From: Blastobasis lacticolella
Lineage: Eukaryota; Arthropoda; Insecta; Lepidoptera; Blastobasidae
DNA: 64,000 bases
Reading direction: 5' to 3'
NCBI GenBank assembly: GCA_905147135.1
Contig: LR990060.1
Location: 7,456,001 to 7,520,000, forward strand
A program made the translations under genes and the position numbers. Below, in pieces: positions 30,216-40,420 of the stretch (position 1 is its first letter; each line of letters opens with the position of its first letter). The notes under the pieces are model-generated. The model ran no database searches. It saw only the letters and a list, made by a program, of their open reading frames with translations, and was not told the origin of the DNA.

Positions 30216-31844
30216 GTATTAAACTTCTAAAAATAATGTCGAGATTAAAATATATCAAAGTATTTAGTATTGAGAATGCAAAATGAAGTTTTTTTTGTTT
30301 TGTTGCTGCGAACTACTTCTCAATTGGCCTGCCACAAAAACACCACCTCTTTCTTCATTTCTTAGATCTATCTCCACCTTACTGCAACACCACGTCCTCA
30401 TCCTACCTACATCCCACCACCCTCACTCCAATACTTCCGAATCTACTCTCAAGTGTCTTCAAGCACCATAATTAGAGACTAAGCCCGTGAACATCCGGAA
30501 TCACGGTATCAATTAACCTCAGAAGTGTCCCCATAGGGCCGTGTGGTAAAAAGTGTGATTCCAGTGGCGATTGCCGGTAAAAAACAAACTGCCGGTGAAT
30601 TGATTAGCATAACCCGACGCCCGTGGACCCCCCAGGGCGACGCAGTGCGCCAGAGTTGCGGTGGTACAACTCTGCTGGGGCTAGGCGAGGAAGTGCATAA
30701 TAAGGAGGCACATAAAAAGTTTAGTGACGTCAAAGCTTGACATACTTGTCATTTTGACATTCTATTAACCGATAACAGATTTTGGTGGCAGAATCGCATA
30801 TCTTGTCGCATGAGGTCTTGGTTTTTAGTTTGCCTCCCGATTAAGCTAACTGTTACCGCCAATAATTAAATAAAAAAGGTGTTCTATTCTGTTCACGCGA
30901 TACTCAGACATTCCAAACTTTTAATATTTTTATAGGACCGTCGAATTCGTCAAAATCGGAACGTTCGGATGAAATGATTGTGCGGGTTACAACTATGAAC
31001 ACTGAATTTTTCCGCAAAATCCTTGTCACTGGATCTAATATGAAATCATCGAAATTAAAATTTCTTTATTGAGTAATACATTCAGTACCTCTGTCAATCT
31101 CTTATATTAAAAGGCAAGCTGTAAAAACTCGAAGGGTTTCATTTGTTCTAACAATGTCCAATAATTTTGTGATACTGTCAGTCCGCTGCTCTGTGCCTTA
31201 GGTCAAGTCTCAATTAAGCCACTTGTCCGGCGACGCGGCGCAGTGTGTGCCCGCCCTTATCGCGATCGTGTGTGGGTGACTTTATTTTCTGCCAGTCTTT
31301 ATTGCCAACCTTTTGTTTTAATTGCGATCTTACGGACGTTAAATTTGCACTATTATTTTGCGTTTTTTATAGATATGTCTTTTATATTTTTATATTTGTT
31401 TTTGTTAATTTTGAAGTATGAGGAGGTAGTTTTTATTTTATGTTAAATGGGTAAAGATGGGTCACTTATTAGACTTACATGCGATAATGATAATACTTAA
31501 TGTGGCGTAAGAAACTGTACTGAAGAAAATATAACTTACTAATCCTAAGGTCACCTTTGCCCTAACTAGATAAGATTTTTCTCTGTACTTTTGATGTAAT
31601 TATTCTTTCACAGTTCACAGTCATTTCTATCATTGTCGCGCTCAAATTTTTATTTATTTTTCCGTCATCAACAAATAGTTTGTTTTTCAGTTCGCGCTAT
31701 TACTTCGTCCAAATCCGTCCCTGGCGGCCCGAGTGCGGCCCTGCGGAGGCGGGCGGTGGGCGGTCGCATCGGCCCATCTTTTAATTGAAGCTCGTTTATT
31801 CGCAAGCCCCCTGTTTGCGTATCCACACCTATTTACATAACTCA
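30216..31844. other. No gene accepted
   Basis: Contains a 62-codon frame starting MKFFLFCCCELLLNW (30283..30471) that mimics a signal peptide, but the rest is a pyrimidine-rich tract. It also holds a GC-rich patch at 31690..31780 (CCCTGGCGGCCCGAGTGCGG) with no supported exon. Confidence 0.35.
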
Positions 31845-32127
31845 CGGGGGCTCGGTGTGATGGCTCCTTTAGGCTTGGAACTTCCAAAGACACGTTTCAA
31901 AGCTTTCAACGCTTTTTCGGATCGGATGTGGAATGAGCTCCCAGCCACAGTGTTTCCTTTGGAGTATGACATGGGATCGTTCAAGAGGTATATTAGAGGT
32001 CGCTTCTGGGGCGAGCAACGCATTAGTAGCTCCCCTGATGTTGTTAATGTCTATAGGCGGCGGTGACCACTTTCCATCAGGTGGACCGCTTGCCTGTTTG
32101 TCTGCCGCATAACATAAAAAAAATTGA
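31845..32127 (+). mobile_element. LINE ORF C-terminus with 3' UTR, type C
   Basis: In frame to the stop at 32064..32066: GLELPKTRFKAFNAF, DRMWNELPATVFPLEYDMGS, FKRYIRGRFWGEQR, VVNVYRRR. The WNELP..VFP block is the usual end of jockey/CR1-like reverse transcriptase ORFs. A 3' UTR with CCATCAGGTGGACCGCTTGC and GCCGCATAACATAAAAAAA follows. It is the best-preserved type C end here. Confidence 0.85.
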
Positions 32128-32354
32128 ATGGTCATATTTTACGGTTTGAATATACTCTAGGTCAGTATCTGTCTAAACTAGCTAATTAGTCAACCGCATC
32201 TTAAAATATCTGTACATCGAGTCAGCCGCGAAGGGAACGGGGGGGACAACGCTATTAACGACCGTGAGCGTACGTTGTCTTTTCTTCAGTATAGTTTCCA
32301 TATTAGCGGAATGTATGTTTTTTTTTAGTAGTAAAATCTGCACCCAAGCATTCG

Positions 32355-32480
32355 CTACGGTGTGACAGCAGCCGCGCGCGCGCACGCCGCCGCATTAGCA
32401 TTCGCGCGCCACACACGCGGACCACCCCGCCAGCCGTAGGCGGCGTTTGGCTCGTTTTCACCTCGGAGTGTGGAGCCATC
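32355..32480. promoter_or_regulatory. CpG-rich block
   Basis: GCAGCCGCGCGCGCGCACGC, CATTCGCGCGCCACACACGC and CCAGCCGTAGGCGGCG form a CpG island about 120 bp long in AT-rich DNA. It contains GGAGCCATCTTG downstream. It could be a promoter or the 5' end of a GC-rich element. No TATA box or ORF is supported. Confidence 0.3.
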
Positions 32481-32522
32481 TTGATACGGACCGAATGGGT
32501 CTTTTGGATCCACGTCTCTTAG

Positions 32523-32673
32523 TAGTTTTACGTCAATCAGTTGGCAAAAAGGTTTTTACGGGGTCGGCAACGCGTGGGGGACGCCCCTGGTATTGCAAAC
32601 GTTCATAGGCTGCGGTGACTGTGCACCATCAGGCAGGCTGTAAGCTTGTTTGTCGCCTTAGTGGTATAAAAAG
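32523..32673 (+). mobile_element. LINE 3' end, type C
   Basis: AAAAAGGTTTTTACGGGGTC, GCAACGCGTGGGGGACGCC, GACTGTGCACCATCAGGCAG and CGCCTTAGTGGTATAAAAAG. Same family as 2160..2465 in the other orientation. Confidence 0.75.
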
Positions 32674-32897
32674 AAGGCGAGAAAGGTTTCCAGTGCTCCA
32701 TGGGGTGGGAATTTGGGAACCGCAGCTTTGGCAGTGGAGGGACATTTGCCTTTTTGCTGCCAGAGTAACGTGTTATAGAGGTGGGCAACGCATTGGCGAT
32801 GCTCTCGGTGTTGATAATGTCTATAGGCAGTGGTGACCACTTTCCATCAGGTGGCCCGCTTGCCTTTTTGTCTACCGTATGATATAAAAAAAAGGCA
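32674..32897 (+). mobile_element. LINE 3' end, type C2, abutting the previous tail
   Basis: AAGGTTTCCAGTGCTCCATG, GGGTGGGAATTTGGGAACCG, GTGGGCAACGCATTGGCGAT, CATCAGGTGGCCCGCTTGCC and TATGATATAAAAAAAA. A reverse copy is at 53285..53510. It starts at the poly-A of the tail at 32673, giving two LINE tails head to tail. Confidence 0.75.
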
Positions 32898-32953
32898 AGC
32901 TGGACGCCGCTGCCTGTGGAATTTATTAGGTACATTAGCAACAAAAGGGAGGT

Positions 32954-33294
32954 CATCTTGGCGTTAATGTCCCGGTGGTGCACCCGCGCGCGAGGGCCCG
33001 GGGTCCGCCTTGTATGGTCAAGGTCCAGGATTTGGCAGGTTAGGTTCATTACAGTGGAGCGACGGCCGTTTGACCGGGACCGGGAACCTGATCAGATTGG
33101 ATCATAGTTACACATTCAGTCGCCTGAATATGCAGGTTTCATCACGATATTTTCCCTCGCCATAAAAGCATCGGTTAGCATTCAACTAATGTATATTACT
33201 CAAAAAAGACATTGTCACATGGCCGCAGTGGGATTCGAACCCGGTCCCTCTCGCTTACGAGTCGGATACCTTAACCACTCGGCCGCCGACGCTC
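32954..33294 (-). mobile_element. SINE-A, full-length
   Basis: CATCTTGGCGTTAATGTCCC through GGGATTCGAACCCGGTCCC, TCGCTTACGAGTCGGATACC and CGGCCGCCGACGCTC. Both tRNA-like boxes are intact. Confidence 0.95.
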
Positions 33295-33888
33295 CTGGAC
33301 TAATCAATAAACCTTCAAACCGGAACATAACCCACACAGCTAAGTAGCATCATTAAACTAACACAATAAAACCACACTTCAACCCCACCTCGTGTTTCCG
33401 AACTACTTTAAAAACCGAGAAACAAAAACTGGTCATTGCATTATGGAGCGAAAAGTTTTGGTCCGAGCGGTTTCATATCAATATCGCTACGGCCTAATTA
33501 AGCCCAGAATACATCTGAACGTGCAAAAACTGTGCATTATTTAGTTGACATGCCTACTTTTGTGCCCATTTTTTTTTTCGAGAAAAGCGAAAATGCCTAA
33601 TTGCCATCGATTAGAGAAATGTTTGCAGTGGATTTGTTTTGTTTCCAGTCGAAGCGTTGCTGGCACTAAAATTGTGCTTTCAGACTACAATTTTGCGTTG
33701 CTGGTAGGTAATCATTGGGTCGAAAGGCATGTTTCCCTTGTTAAATTTGTATACTTTGTTAGGATAAATAACTTGATCTCATTCTACAGAACAGAATGAA
33801 ATCGTATTTTTATAAGCATATCAGACGAATTAAATAACAATGATTGACGCAAATACAAAAACCGCGATGATTCCAAGATTTATCTTAA
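33295..33888. other. No gene seen
   Basis: AT-rich, no repeat recognised. A frame at 33545..33799 has no motif. Confidence 0.4.
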
Positions 33889-33998
33889 CTAGCAACCCCC
33901 TGCGGTTTTCACCCGCGCACAGTTTGGATCTCTGTAAACATTGAACTATCACGCGAAAGCCTATTCAAAATCGGTTAAGTAGTTACGGAGAATACTTT
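33889..33998 (-). mobile_element. Helitron-like end fragment
   Basis: Starts AACTAGCAACCCCC and GCGGTTTTCACCCGCGCACA. On the minus strand the terminus is CTAG followed by T, as in the other copies, although the interior (GTTAAGTAGTTACGGAG) belongs to a different subfamily. Confidence 0.5.
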
Positions 33999-34011
33999 CA
34001 ACATAATTACA

Positions 34012-34271
34012 GATAATTACAGTGGAGCGACTGCCATTTGACCTCCGCGACCCTGTTAACAGGGGAACCTGACCAGATTAGATCATGGTTACACATTCAG
34101 TCGCCTGAATGTGCAGGTTTCATCACGATGATTTCTCCCACCGTAAGAGCATCGGTTAGTTTTCAACTATTATACATAACAGCTCAGAAAAGAGTTACCA
34201 GTACATGGCGACACTGGGGTTCGAACCGGCACCTCTCGCTAACGAGTAGGATCCCTAGGCCACCAGCGCTC
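34012..34271 (-). mobile_element. SINE-A, 3'-truncated
   Basis: Begins inside the body (GATAATTACAGTGGAGCGAC) and runs to GGGGTTCGAACCGGCACC and GGCCACCAGCGCTC. The tail is replaced by the Helitron-like fragment on its left. Confidence 0.85.
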
Positions 34272-34769
34272 TTATCGATCTGCTATCGATTTTGTACGTG
34301 TTCTAAACCTTAGGCTTCATCAACAAGCAACAGTGGCCATATCTGCCGCTTCAAAAATCCACAACCACTAAGCAAATTTACATCTTTTTGCATTTAGTCC
34401 CGCATTCGTGTGACATGCAAATCGGTCGATACGGGGCTAAGCACTAAAATTTTATAATGAGCTAAAAATTTACGTGTTCAACCAAATTTATTTACACTTG
34501 AAATGTTCGCGGACTCGCCTGTGGACAAGTTTGTTCTCGTGTTCCTTTTTTGACAAGCAAATACATTGTAACGTGAATTTGAAATGCTTGCCGTTTTGTG
34601 TGAAGGATTTTTTTAGTTCTAAAAACATTAGCGGGGCACCAACTTTTGAGTTACAATGACACAGTTTTACAGCATGTAAATTATGTTTAAAATTGTTAAT
34701 TTATTTAGACTCACGGGAACGATAATATTTTTGCTTATTATCGGCCTAGGTACTTATATATAGTTTCTC
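34272..34769. other. No gene seen
   Basis: AT-rich. No recognised repeat or exon. Confidence 0.4.
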
Positions 34770-34855
34770 TTGTATGGGCAAAGTGGAGAAAACAAAGCAG
34801 GAAAGCGGACCCTGGCAGTAGCCGGGATTGACCGCTCGAATGATGATGATGATGA
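34770..34855 (+). mobile_element. LINE tail with GAT repeats
   Basis: GGGCAAAGTGGAGAAAACAA, GGAAAGCGGACCCTGGCAGT, GCCGGGATTGACCGCTCGAA and (TGATGA)n. Same family as 30047..30215. Confidence 0.75.
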
Positions 34856-35418
34856 TATAGTTTCTCTTGTGAATGAAACGTTCTAAGCTATTGCATAGCT
34901 TTTATCGCGGGCTTTGAGCGCGGCGACCGAATCAAGAAATTCCGTAACGAAAAAATCTAACACCCCCCACTCCGAGCGGCACAGCGGTGCGGCGTTGAAA
35001 GCCGTGCATCGTCTAACGTCGTTTCAGTTCGGCAGAGTTCGGCACGGTGTTTGTATGCGTGTAGACTAGCTGCTAACTGCTCATAACTGATTCTATCTCT
35101 TTTAGACACAATGCTAGGTGAGACAGCGTGCTTTTTGGCCGCGTCCACGAGTGAGTTCGAGCCCGCGACTAGTTGAACCTTAACGTGTATGTACCTATAT
35201 GGTACGACTGTACGATCAAAGAAAAAAAATACTGCATAAATAAAATAAATAAATAATTATAATTGCATAAGTTGTTAAAAATGCTATGCAATAGCTTTAC
35301 CGCGGTAGTCCCCGAGTGCCACACGTATTTAATTATTTCAATAACTACTATTAGGTATTTATATGTTACTGGTAGACCCAGCTCGACTTTATTCACATAG
35401 CGTCCTTCCCCTACATAC
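34856..35418. other. Unassigned, moderately GC-rich centre
   Basis: AAGCTATTGCATAGCTTTTA near 34886 and its inverted relative ATGCTATGCAATAGCTTTAC near 35281 bracket a 63-codon minus-strand frame (34957..35148). That frame's even base composition is unlike the flanks. It could be a small foldback element with captured DNA or an unrecognised exon. Confidence 0.35.
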
Positions 35419-35600
35419 ACCTACTTTACTCCTACTTACCCTTTTTACTTGCCTATAAACCTTCCTCTTAAATCACTCTATCCATTGTTGAAAACTGTAT
35501 TTAAATACGTTGCGTAGTTTAAAAAATCTAATACGTAAGTACATAGATAACTACACAGGGACAGACATCGGGAAGCGACTTTGTTTCATATTATGTAAAA
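35419..35600 (-). mobile_element. Helitron-like repeat, terminus missing
   Basis: AAACCTTCCTCTTAAATCAC, ACGTTGCGTAGTTTAAAAAA, and GGGAAGCGACTTTGTTTCAT. Confidence 0.7.
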
Positions 35601-35645
35601 AATTCGATATTATGCAAAGACATCTATATATATTTCTATGATGTA

Positions 35646-35906
35646 TCATGATCACAACCCGTAACAGTCCACTCCAGGACTTAGGGCCTCTCCCACGAAA
35701 AGAGAGGTTATTGCCATAATCTCCACGCTTGGCAGGCGGGTTGGTGATCGCAGTGTTTAAATATAACAATGGAAAATGCTGTTGCCCATATTCCAGACTA
35801 CGGAGACTCTTGATCTTTTGCCTCGAAAACATTAGTCGCCTTGTACGACACCCATCAGCGTAAGGGGTTGGTGCTATTCTACTTTGCCGGACACCACACG
35901 GCCAAT
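35646..35906 (-). repeat. Interspersed repeat F, copy
   Basis: About 94% identical by eye to 38832..39090 and in the same orientation. It has AGGACTTAGGGCCTCTCCCA, TTGGCAGGCGGGTTGG, CTTGATCTTTTGCCTCGAAA and ACACCACACGGCCAA. On the minus strand an open frame beginning MFSRQKIKSLRSLE spans most of it in both copies. Confidence 0.8.
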
Positions 35907-36477
35907 GATGTATATTTCTTTGATATTATGGTTTTCGCCAACTAAAGTTAGGAACCGCACGGTAATAAAAAATCTTCACATTTCCTACAAAATTGGTGAC
36001 ACGCGTCAATAACCCCCAACACTTCACACATTACCCACGTCATGTGTCATGTGTAATACAAGCATAAATCCAAAGCACTGAGTACACTACCACGTTCGTT
36101 CTAAAACATTGCGGGTGTATGCATAAACTCCTAATTAATATGTAAACGCAGTCACGGCCGTGTAAGGGTCAGTCATTTGGCTCGAATTTCATTCATTAGC
36201 GAATAGTTCTTTTAATCGCTAGAATACTAGTTTCGTAAAAGATTTGTTTGATAAAGCACGGGTTTTAGCATTGATTATGTGTGATACCCATTTGTGTTAA
36301 CAAAATATGTTATTATGTGAGTTCATTCGGATTCGTGTTTTTAGACGTCCGGTGTTCAAAATTAAAAAATATTATGTAATAAATTGATCACCAGGGTGAT
36401 TTTGGTAAACGAGCCGCGTTCCCGAAATGATCGATGAAATCTCAAAAAGCAATAAATAAATAAAATAAATAAATAAT
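35907..36477. other. No gene seen
   Basis: AT-rich. AATAAATAAATAAAATAAAT tract at its right end borders the SINE-B. Confidence 0.4.
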
Positions 36478-36729
36478 CGTGGACAAATTCACACAGTGCC
36501 ACCTAGCCCCAAAGTAAGCAAAGCTTGTGTTATGGGTGCTAGATAACTGATAAACTACTTATATACTTTTTTTTTTTTTTTTTAAATACATGCTTGTTAT
36601 ACATAGAACACCCAGACCCGTAACAGAAATTAAAATTCATCATTTCAAATTCTGCCCGGCCGGGAATCGAACCCGGGACCTCTTGCGTGGCAGACCGGCA
36701 TGTTGACCACTGAACCACTCAGGTCGTCA
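36478..36729 (-). mobile_element. SINE-B, full-length
   Basis: GGACAAATTCACACAGTGCC, a T-rich stretch, CAGACCCGTAACAGAAATTA, GCCGGGAATCGAACCCGGGA and CACTGAACCACTCAGGTCG. Confidence 0.95.
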
Positions 36730-37963
36730 ATGTCAATGTCGCTAGATAGTCCGTGGCTTCGTATAGGTGCTTCTCAACCGTTTCATATCTCATTCTTTCT
36801 CTTGCGTAAGAGAACCATCGACAAAACCACGGACGATCTCGCGAAATTGTATGTCCAAGCAGTTTGAGATTTCATATCTAGATTGATGTTTACAAAAATG
36901 GTGGGGCAGAAATTTGTATTTACTTTATATGTTACATTGACATGAGAATAGTGTATATGCTTATCTACACAGATTAAGGACCTAAAAAACTATTGAACTT
37001 GTTACATAATGAAAGCAATGTTAACGCTCAAATATACCAACGATAATGACAAATTCGTGAAAACCTATGATCACAATATTATTGAGCCTCCTAACTCATC
37101 AGTTTTTACAAGAACAGTATCACAAGGTGTTCACGATCGCACACGCGCGAAGTCGACTTGGGAACTGTTTAAAAGTACCAAAACGAACGGTAGCGATATC
37201 CTGACACCTCGTTAACTTAATTCGCCGCCACAATGTCTAATTTGGCACGAAACGGTCTTGTAATTCGTCAAATTACCTTCTCACCTCGCCTCAATGACAT
37301 TTGACAACCTGACAACCGAGAACCCGCCGGCGTCACTTTCAGCGGCACTTACAAACTACGCTCTTTAACACCAGCATTTTGGTCACAACCGAATGATATA
37401 TAGCTTCATTTCTCACCCGTCCGATTGCATGCATTCGTCAGAGCGAGATGAATGAGGAGTTGCGTCCCAAAATTTCAATACAAGTTACCTAATAAGGCCG
37501 AATTACAGGGTAGGTTTTTGGAGGTGCGAAAATTGGGTGTTAAGGCTGTATACCTCTCATCAAGGCTCATCATATCCTCATTAGAACCCGTTTATAGCTT
37601 GTTAAGGAGAGTGCGAAGTATTAAACACATGTCGGCGGGTACTCGGACGATAAATGTGTGTAATTGAAGGTAGATCGGGTTTAGAATTTGCTGGTTTACG
37701 CGGTGAAGTCTCAATTTTCTTGTTATGCAGTTATTATATTTGACTAAATTCAGAAGCTAAAAGCGTGAGAGCGAACCGAAGAGGAATGTTTTGCTTATAG
37801 AAAAAGCTCCATTTTCGTATCACTTATATTAAGTTCTGGTCGCGCCGCTTTTTACAAACCGTGATACAATAATTAATCTTATTCTATGAACAATACATTC
37901 CACTTTTATTTGCTCCCACTATTTTTGCTTCTGAATTTAGGCTACTGAACTTACTAGACTTAG
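36730..37963. other. No gene seen
   Basis: Unique-looking. Two open frames (37009..37215 and 37452..37667) have no recognisable motif or splice support. Confidence 0.35.
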
Positions 37964-38145
37964 GGCCGATTTTTCAATCCTCAGATAAAACATATCAGTC
38001 TGATAAGTTATTATGCGACTAAAATAAAACCGTGTCATTAGTTCATATGTAAGTCAATGACTATAGTTTGTTTAAATTTGGTATTATATTACTTTATTGG
38101 GCAGATTGGGCAGATAAATTTTATCTGAGGATTGAAAAATCGGCC
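37964..38145. mobile_element. MITE with perfect 27-bp terminal inverted repeats
   Basis: 37964..37990 and 38119..38145 are exact reverse complements, beginning GGCCGATTTTTCAATCC. TTAG precedes and TAG follows, allowing a 3-bp TAG duplication. The centre is AT-rich, 128 bp, non-coding. Length and target site suit a PIF/Harbinger- or Tc1-type MITE. Confidence 0.85.
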
Positions 38146-38674
38146 TAGCACTAGCACCATGTTTAGGGCGGATACTGGACGAATAAAGTGTAAGTCCGAG
38201 TTTAGTCCATCAACTCGATAAGAAGAAAAAGAAGCGCCATCTTGCGTTTAATAACGGCCCAGATTGCTAGACGCTCGCAATGTTTTTATTGTTCCAAAAA
38301 CAGGTATAAAATTTCCGTGTTTCAATCAAAATGTTTGTAATATCGGCCGTGAATAAACGATATTCGCAGTGCGCCAAACAATAGCTCATAAATTACTTTT
38401 AAAGGCCACTTTAATCTATTATCTTTGCGAAGACTTTAATGTTTATTCTCCAGAACTATAATGTGTATAATTTAATGTCTTCTAATAGCATTTACTGTAT
38501 TTACATGCGATTGTGCAGAGAGCTATAAACAGTCTTGTGACACGAAATTAATATCGTAGAAAATTGTGTCACGGCTGAGTAATAGGGATAGTTTCAGTAA
38601 CCGTTAGAACTTTGTACAATAACAGTTTTAATGAGTATTTTCAGTCCCGGATGTTGTTGGAAGTGACCAATATT
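38146..38674. other. No gene seen
   Basis: AT-rich, no recognised repeat. Confidence 0.4.
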
Positions 38675-38751
38675 TAGTTTATCAGTTATCTAACACCCAT
38701 AACATAAGCTTTGCTTACTTTGGGTCTAGATGGCGCTGTCTGAAATTGTCC
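38675..38751 (+). mobile_element. SINE-B, 5'-truncated
   Basis: AGTTTATCAGTTATCTAACA, AAGCTTTGCTTACTTTGG and CTAGATGGCGCTGTCTGAA: the last 77 bp only. Confidence 0.85.
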
Positions 38752-38831
38752 AAGCAAGCAATATGCTTGAGAGATCCGTCTAGGAGAGTCGGGTGCCAAC
38801 TTGGCCCGCTCGTCGAGTAGTCCAATCTATT

Positions 38832-39090
38832 CATAATCACAGCCCGTAACAATCCACTGCAGGACTTAGGGCCTCTCCCACAAAAGGGGAGGTTATTGCC
38901 ATAATCTCCACGCTTGGCAGGCGGGTTGGAGATCGCAGTGTTTAAATATAACAATGGAAAATGCTGCTGCCCATTTTCCAGACTACGGAGACTCTTGATC
39001 TTTTGCCTCGAAAACATTAGTCGCCTTGTATGACACCCATGAGCGTAAGGGGTTGGTGCTATTCTACTCTGCCGGACACCACACGGCCAA
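38832..39090 (-). repeat. Interspersed repeat F, copy
   Basis: Near-duplicate of 35646..35906, about 3.2 kb away. Confidence 0.8.
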
Positions 39091-39927
39091 TCTATTGGTA
39101 GTTTATAATTTTGTTGTACTCAACTTGTCACACATATAAAGAAGACCATTCACGGCCCATACAAAAATTACATAAATTGGAAAGGGCGGCCAACACAATT
39201 GTGGTGGTAATTTGGGCTGCACGCATGCTGAACATTTTTATTAGGACTGTCAAAATATACGCGACGCGTATTGTATTATGTATACTGTATTATGCTACAA
39301 TTAAAACTGCCATTGAGCTGCTATTACGATCCAATTACAATTCAATCGAGCCGTTAGTAAATTAGCTGACGGAAAAAAAACATAAGTTCCTCAATCTTTG
39401 AAAGGGCTCATTTTCAACATAAGGCGGCATGAATAGTTCATGCTAATGTAATAAAAAGCTTAAAATCCGAAATTGTGATTTGTTTGTATCATTCGCTAAA
39501 GTTTTTGTTTTGTATTGTGTGATAGGGCGCGGGAAAGCGGTTTGATGAAAGACTTTTTTTAATGGACACGGTTCGAGAGATAAACTTACAGCAAACTATG
39601 CTCGTTGCATCAAACCTATATCTATCTTTAAGGCAACCCATTGGTCTCAAGTGCGGCTTTCAACAGCATTTTCAACTGATTAGACTTACGTTTTTCTTCA
39701 CTAAGTTTAAAAACTGATTTGGGACTGTAGTCCCCGTGGAGCCAATTTTTTTCAGTGACTACACTCTCCGTGGACGTCTGCGTGATTAATTATTTTCGAG
39801 TCTGCGATAGTTGGGAAAAATAGTGCATCTTCGTATTAATGAAAGAATTTCCGAAATCAGTTTCGGTCCTTGCCACCACTTTTGACAATTACTATCCTCG
39901 TGGATCACTTGTTCGACCCTGACCTAA
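39091..39927. other. No gene seen
   Basis: No recognised repeat. Short frames only. Confidence 0.4.
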
Positions 39928-39979
39928 CCATTTTTACAACAGAGATAACCTGATAGTGTTATCTCTGTTGTAAAAATGG
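39928..39979. repeat. Perfect palindrome, 22-bp arms, 8-nt loop
   Basis: 39928..39949 and 39958..39979 are exact reverse complements. The arm contains TTTTTACAACAGAGATAAC and the loop is CTGATAGT. Surrounding DNA is not repeated. Confidence 0.95.
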
Positions 39980-40148
39980 CGAAGATAATTTTTCAGTAGC
40001 AATAGGACCTTGTTTTTACCTTTCATTCACGTTCGTAACTATTTTTCGTAACCAGTTACGAAACCACATTTTCTTGTCGCTCAGCAAAAAAACAACGATT
40101 TGGATGATAGCTTGTTTTAGTTCTTTATAGTAGATATTAGTATTTTTT

Positions 40149-40210
40149 TATACCACTAAGGTGGAAACAAGCTTGCGGCCTGCTTGATAGTAAGCTGTCA
40201 TCGCAGCAGT
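40149..40210 (-). mobile_element. LINE 3' end fragment, type C
   Basis: TTTTTTATACCACTAAGGTG, CAAGCTTGCGGCCTGC and TGTCATCGCAGCA. Diverged tail of the 2160..2465 family. Confidence 0.65.
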
Positions 40211-40230
40211 ATCTATACAAATAACCTATA

Positions 40231-40420
40231 ACACTAATTCGCTTCCTGCCGTCGGTCCCTCACTATGTACGCTTAGATCTTTTAAACTACGCAACGGATT
40301 TTAATGCGGTTTTCACTATCATTTAGAGAATATCTTTCGAAAGGTTTATATGTATAATACATATAAATTATAATAGAGTAACCCCGTGAAACCCCGAGCA
40401 AAGCCAGGGCGGGACGCTAG
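40231..40420 (+). mobile_element. Helitron-like element, 3' portion ending CTAG
   Basis: CGCTTCCTGCCGTCGGTCCC, TACGCTTAGATCTTTTAAAC, GCGGTTTTCACTATC, then a variant end CCCGAGCAAAGCCAGGGC and GGGACGCTAG followed by T. Confidence 0.7.

Noticed and set aside
30283..30471. Small secreted protein starting MKFFLFCCCELLLNW
   Set aside because: The start mimics a signal peptide only because of T-runs. The remainder is a pyrimidine-rich tract, with no conserved Cys pattern or downstream support.
37009..37215. 68-codon frame (MKAMLTLKY...)
   Set aside because: Unrecognised, unsupported by neighbours; kept as non-coding.
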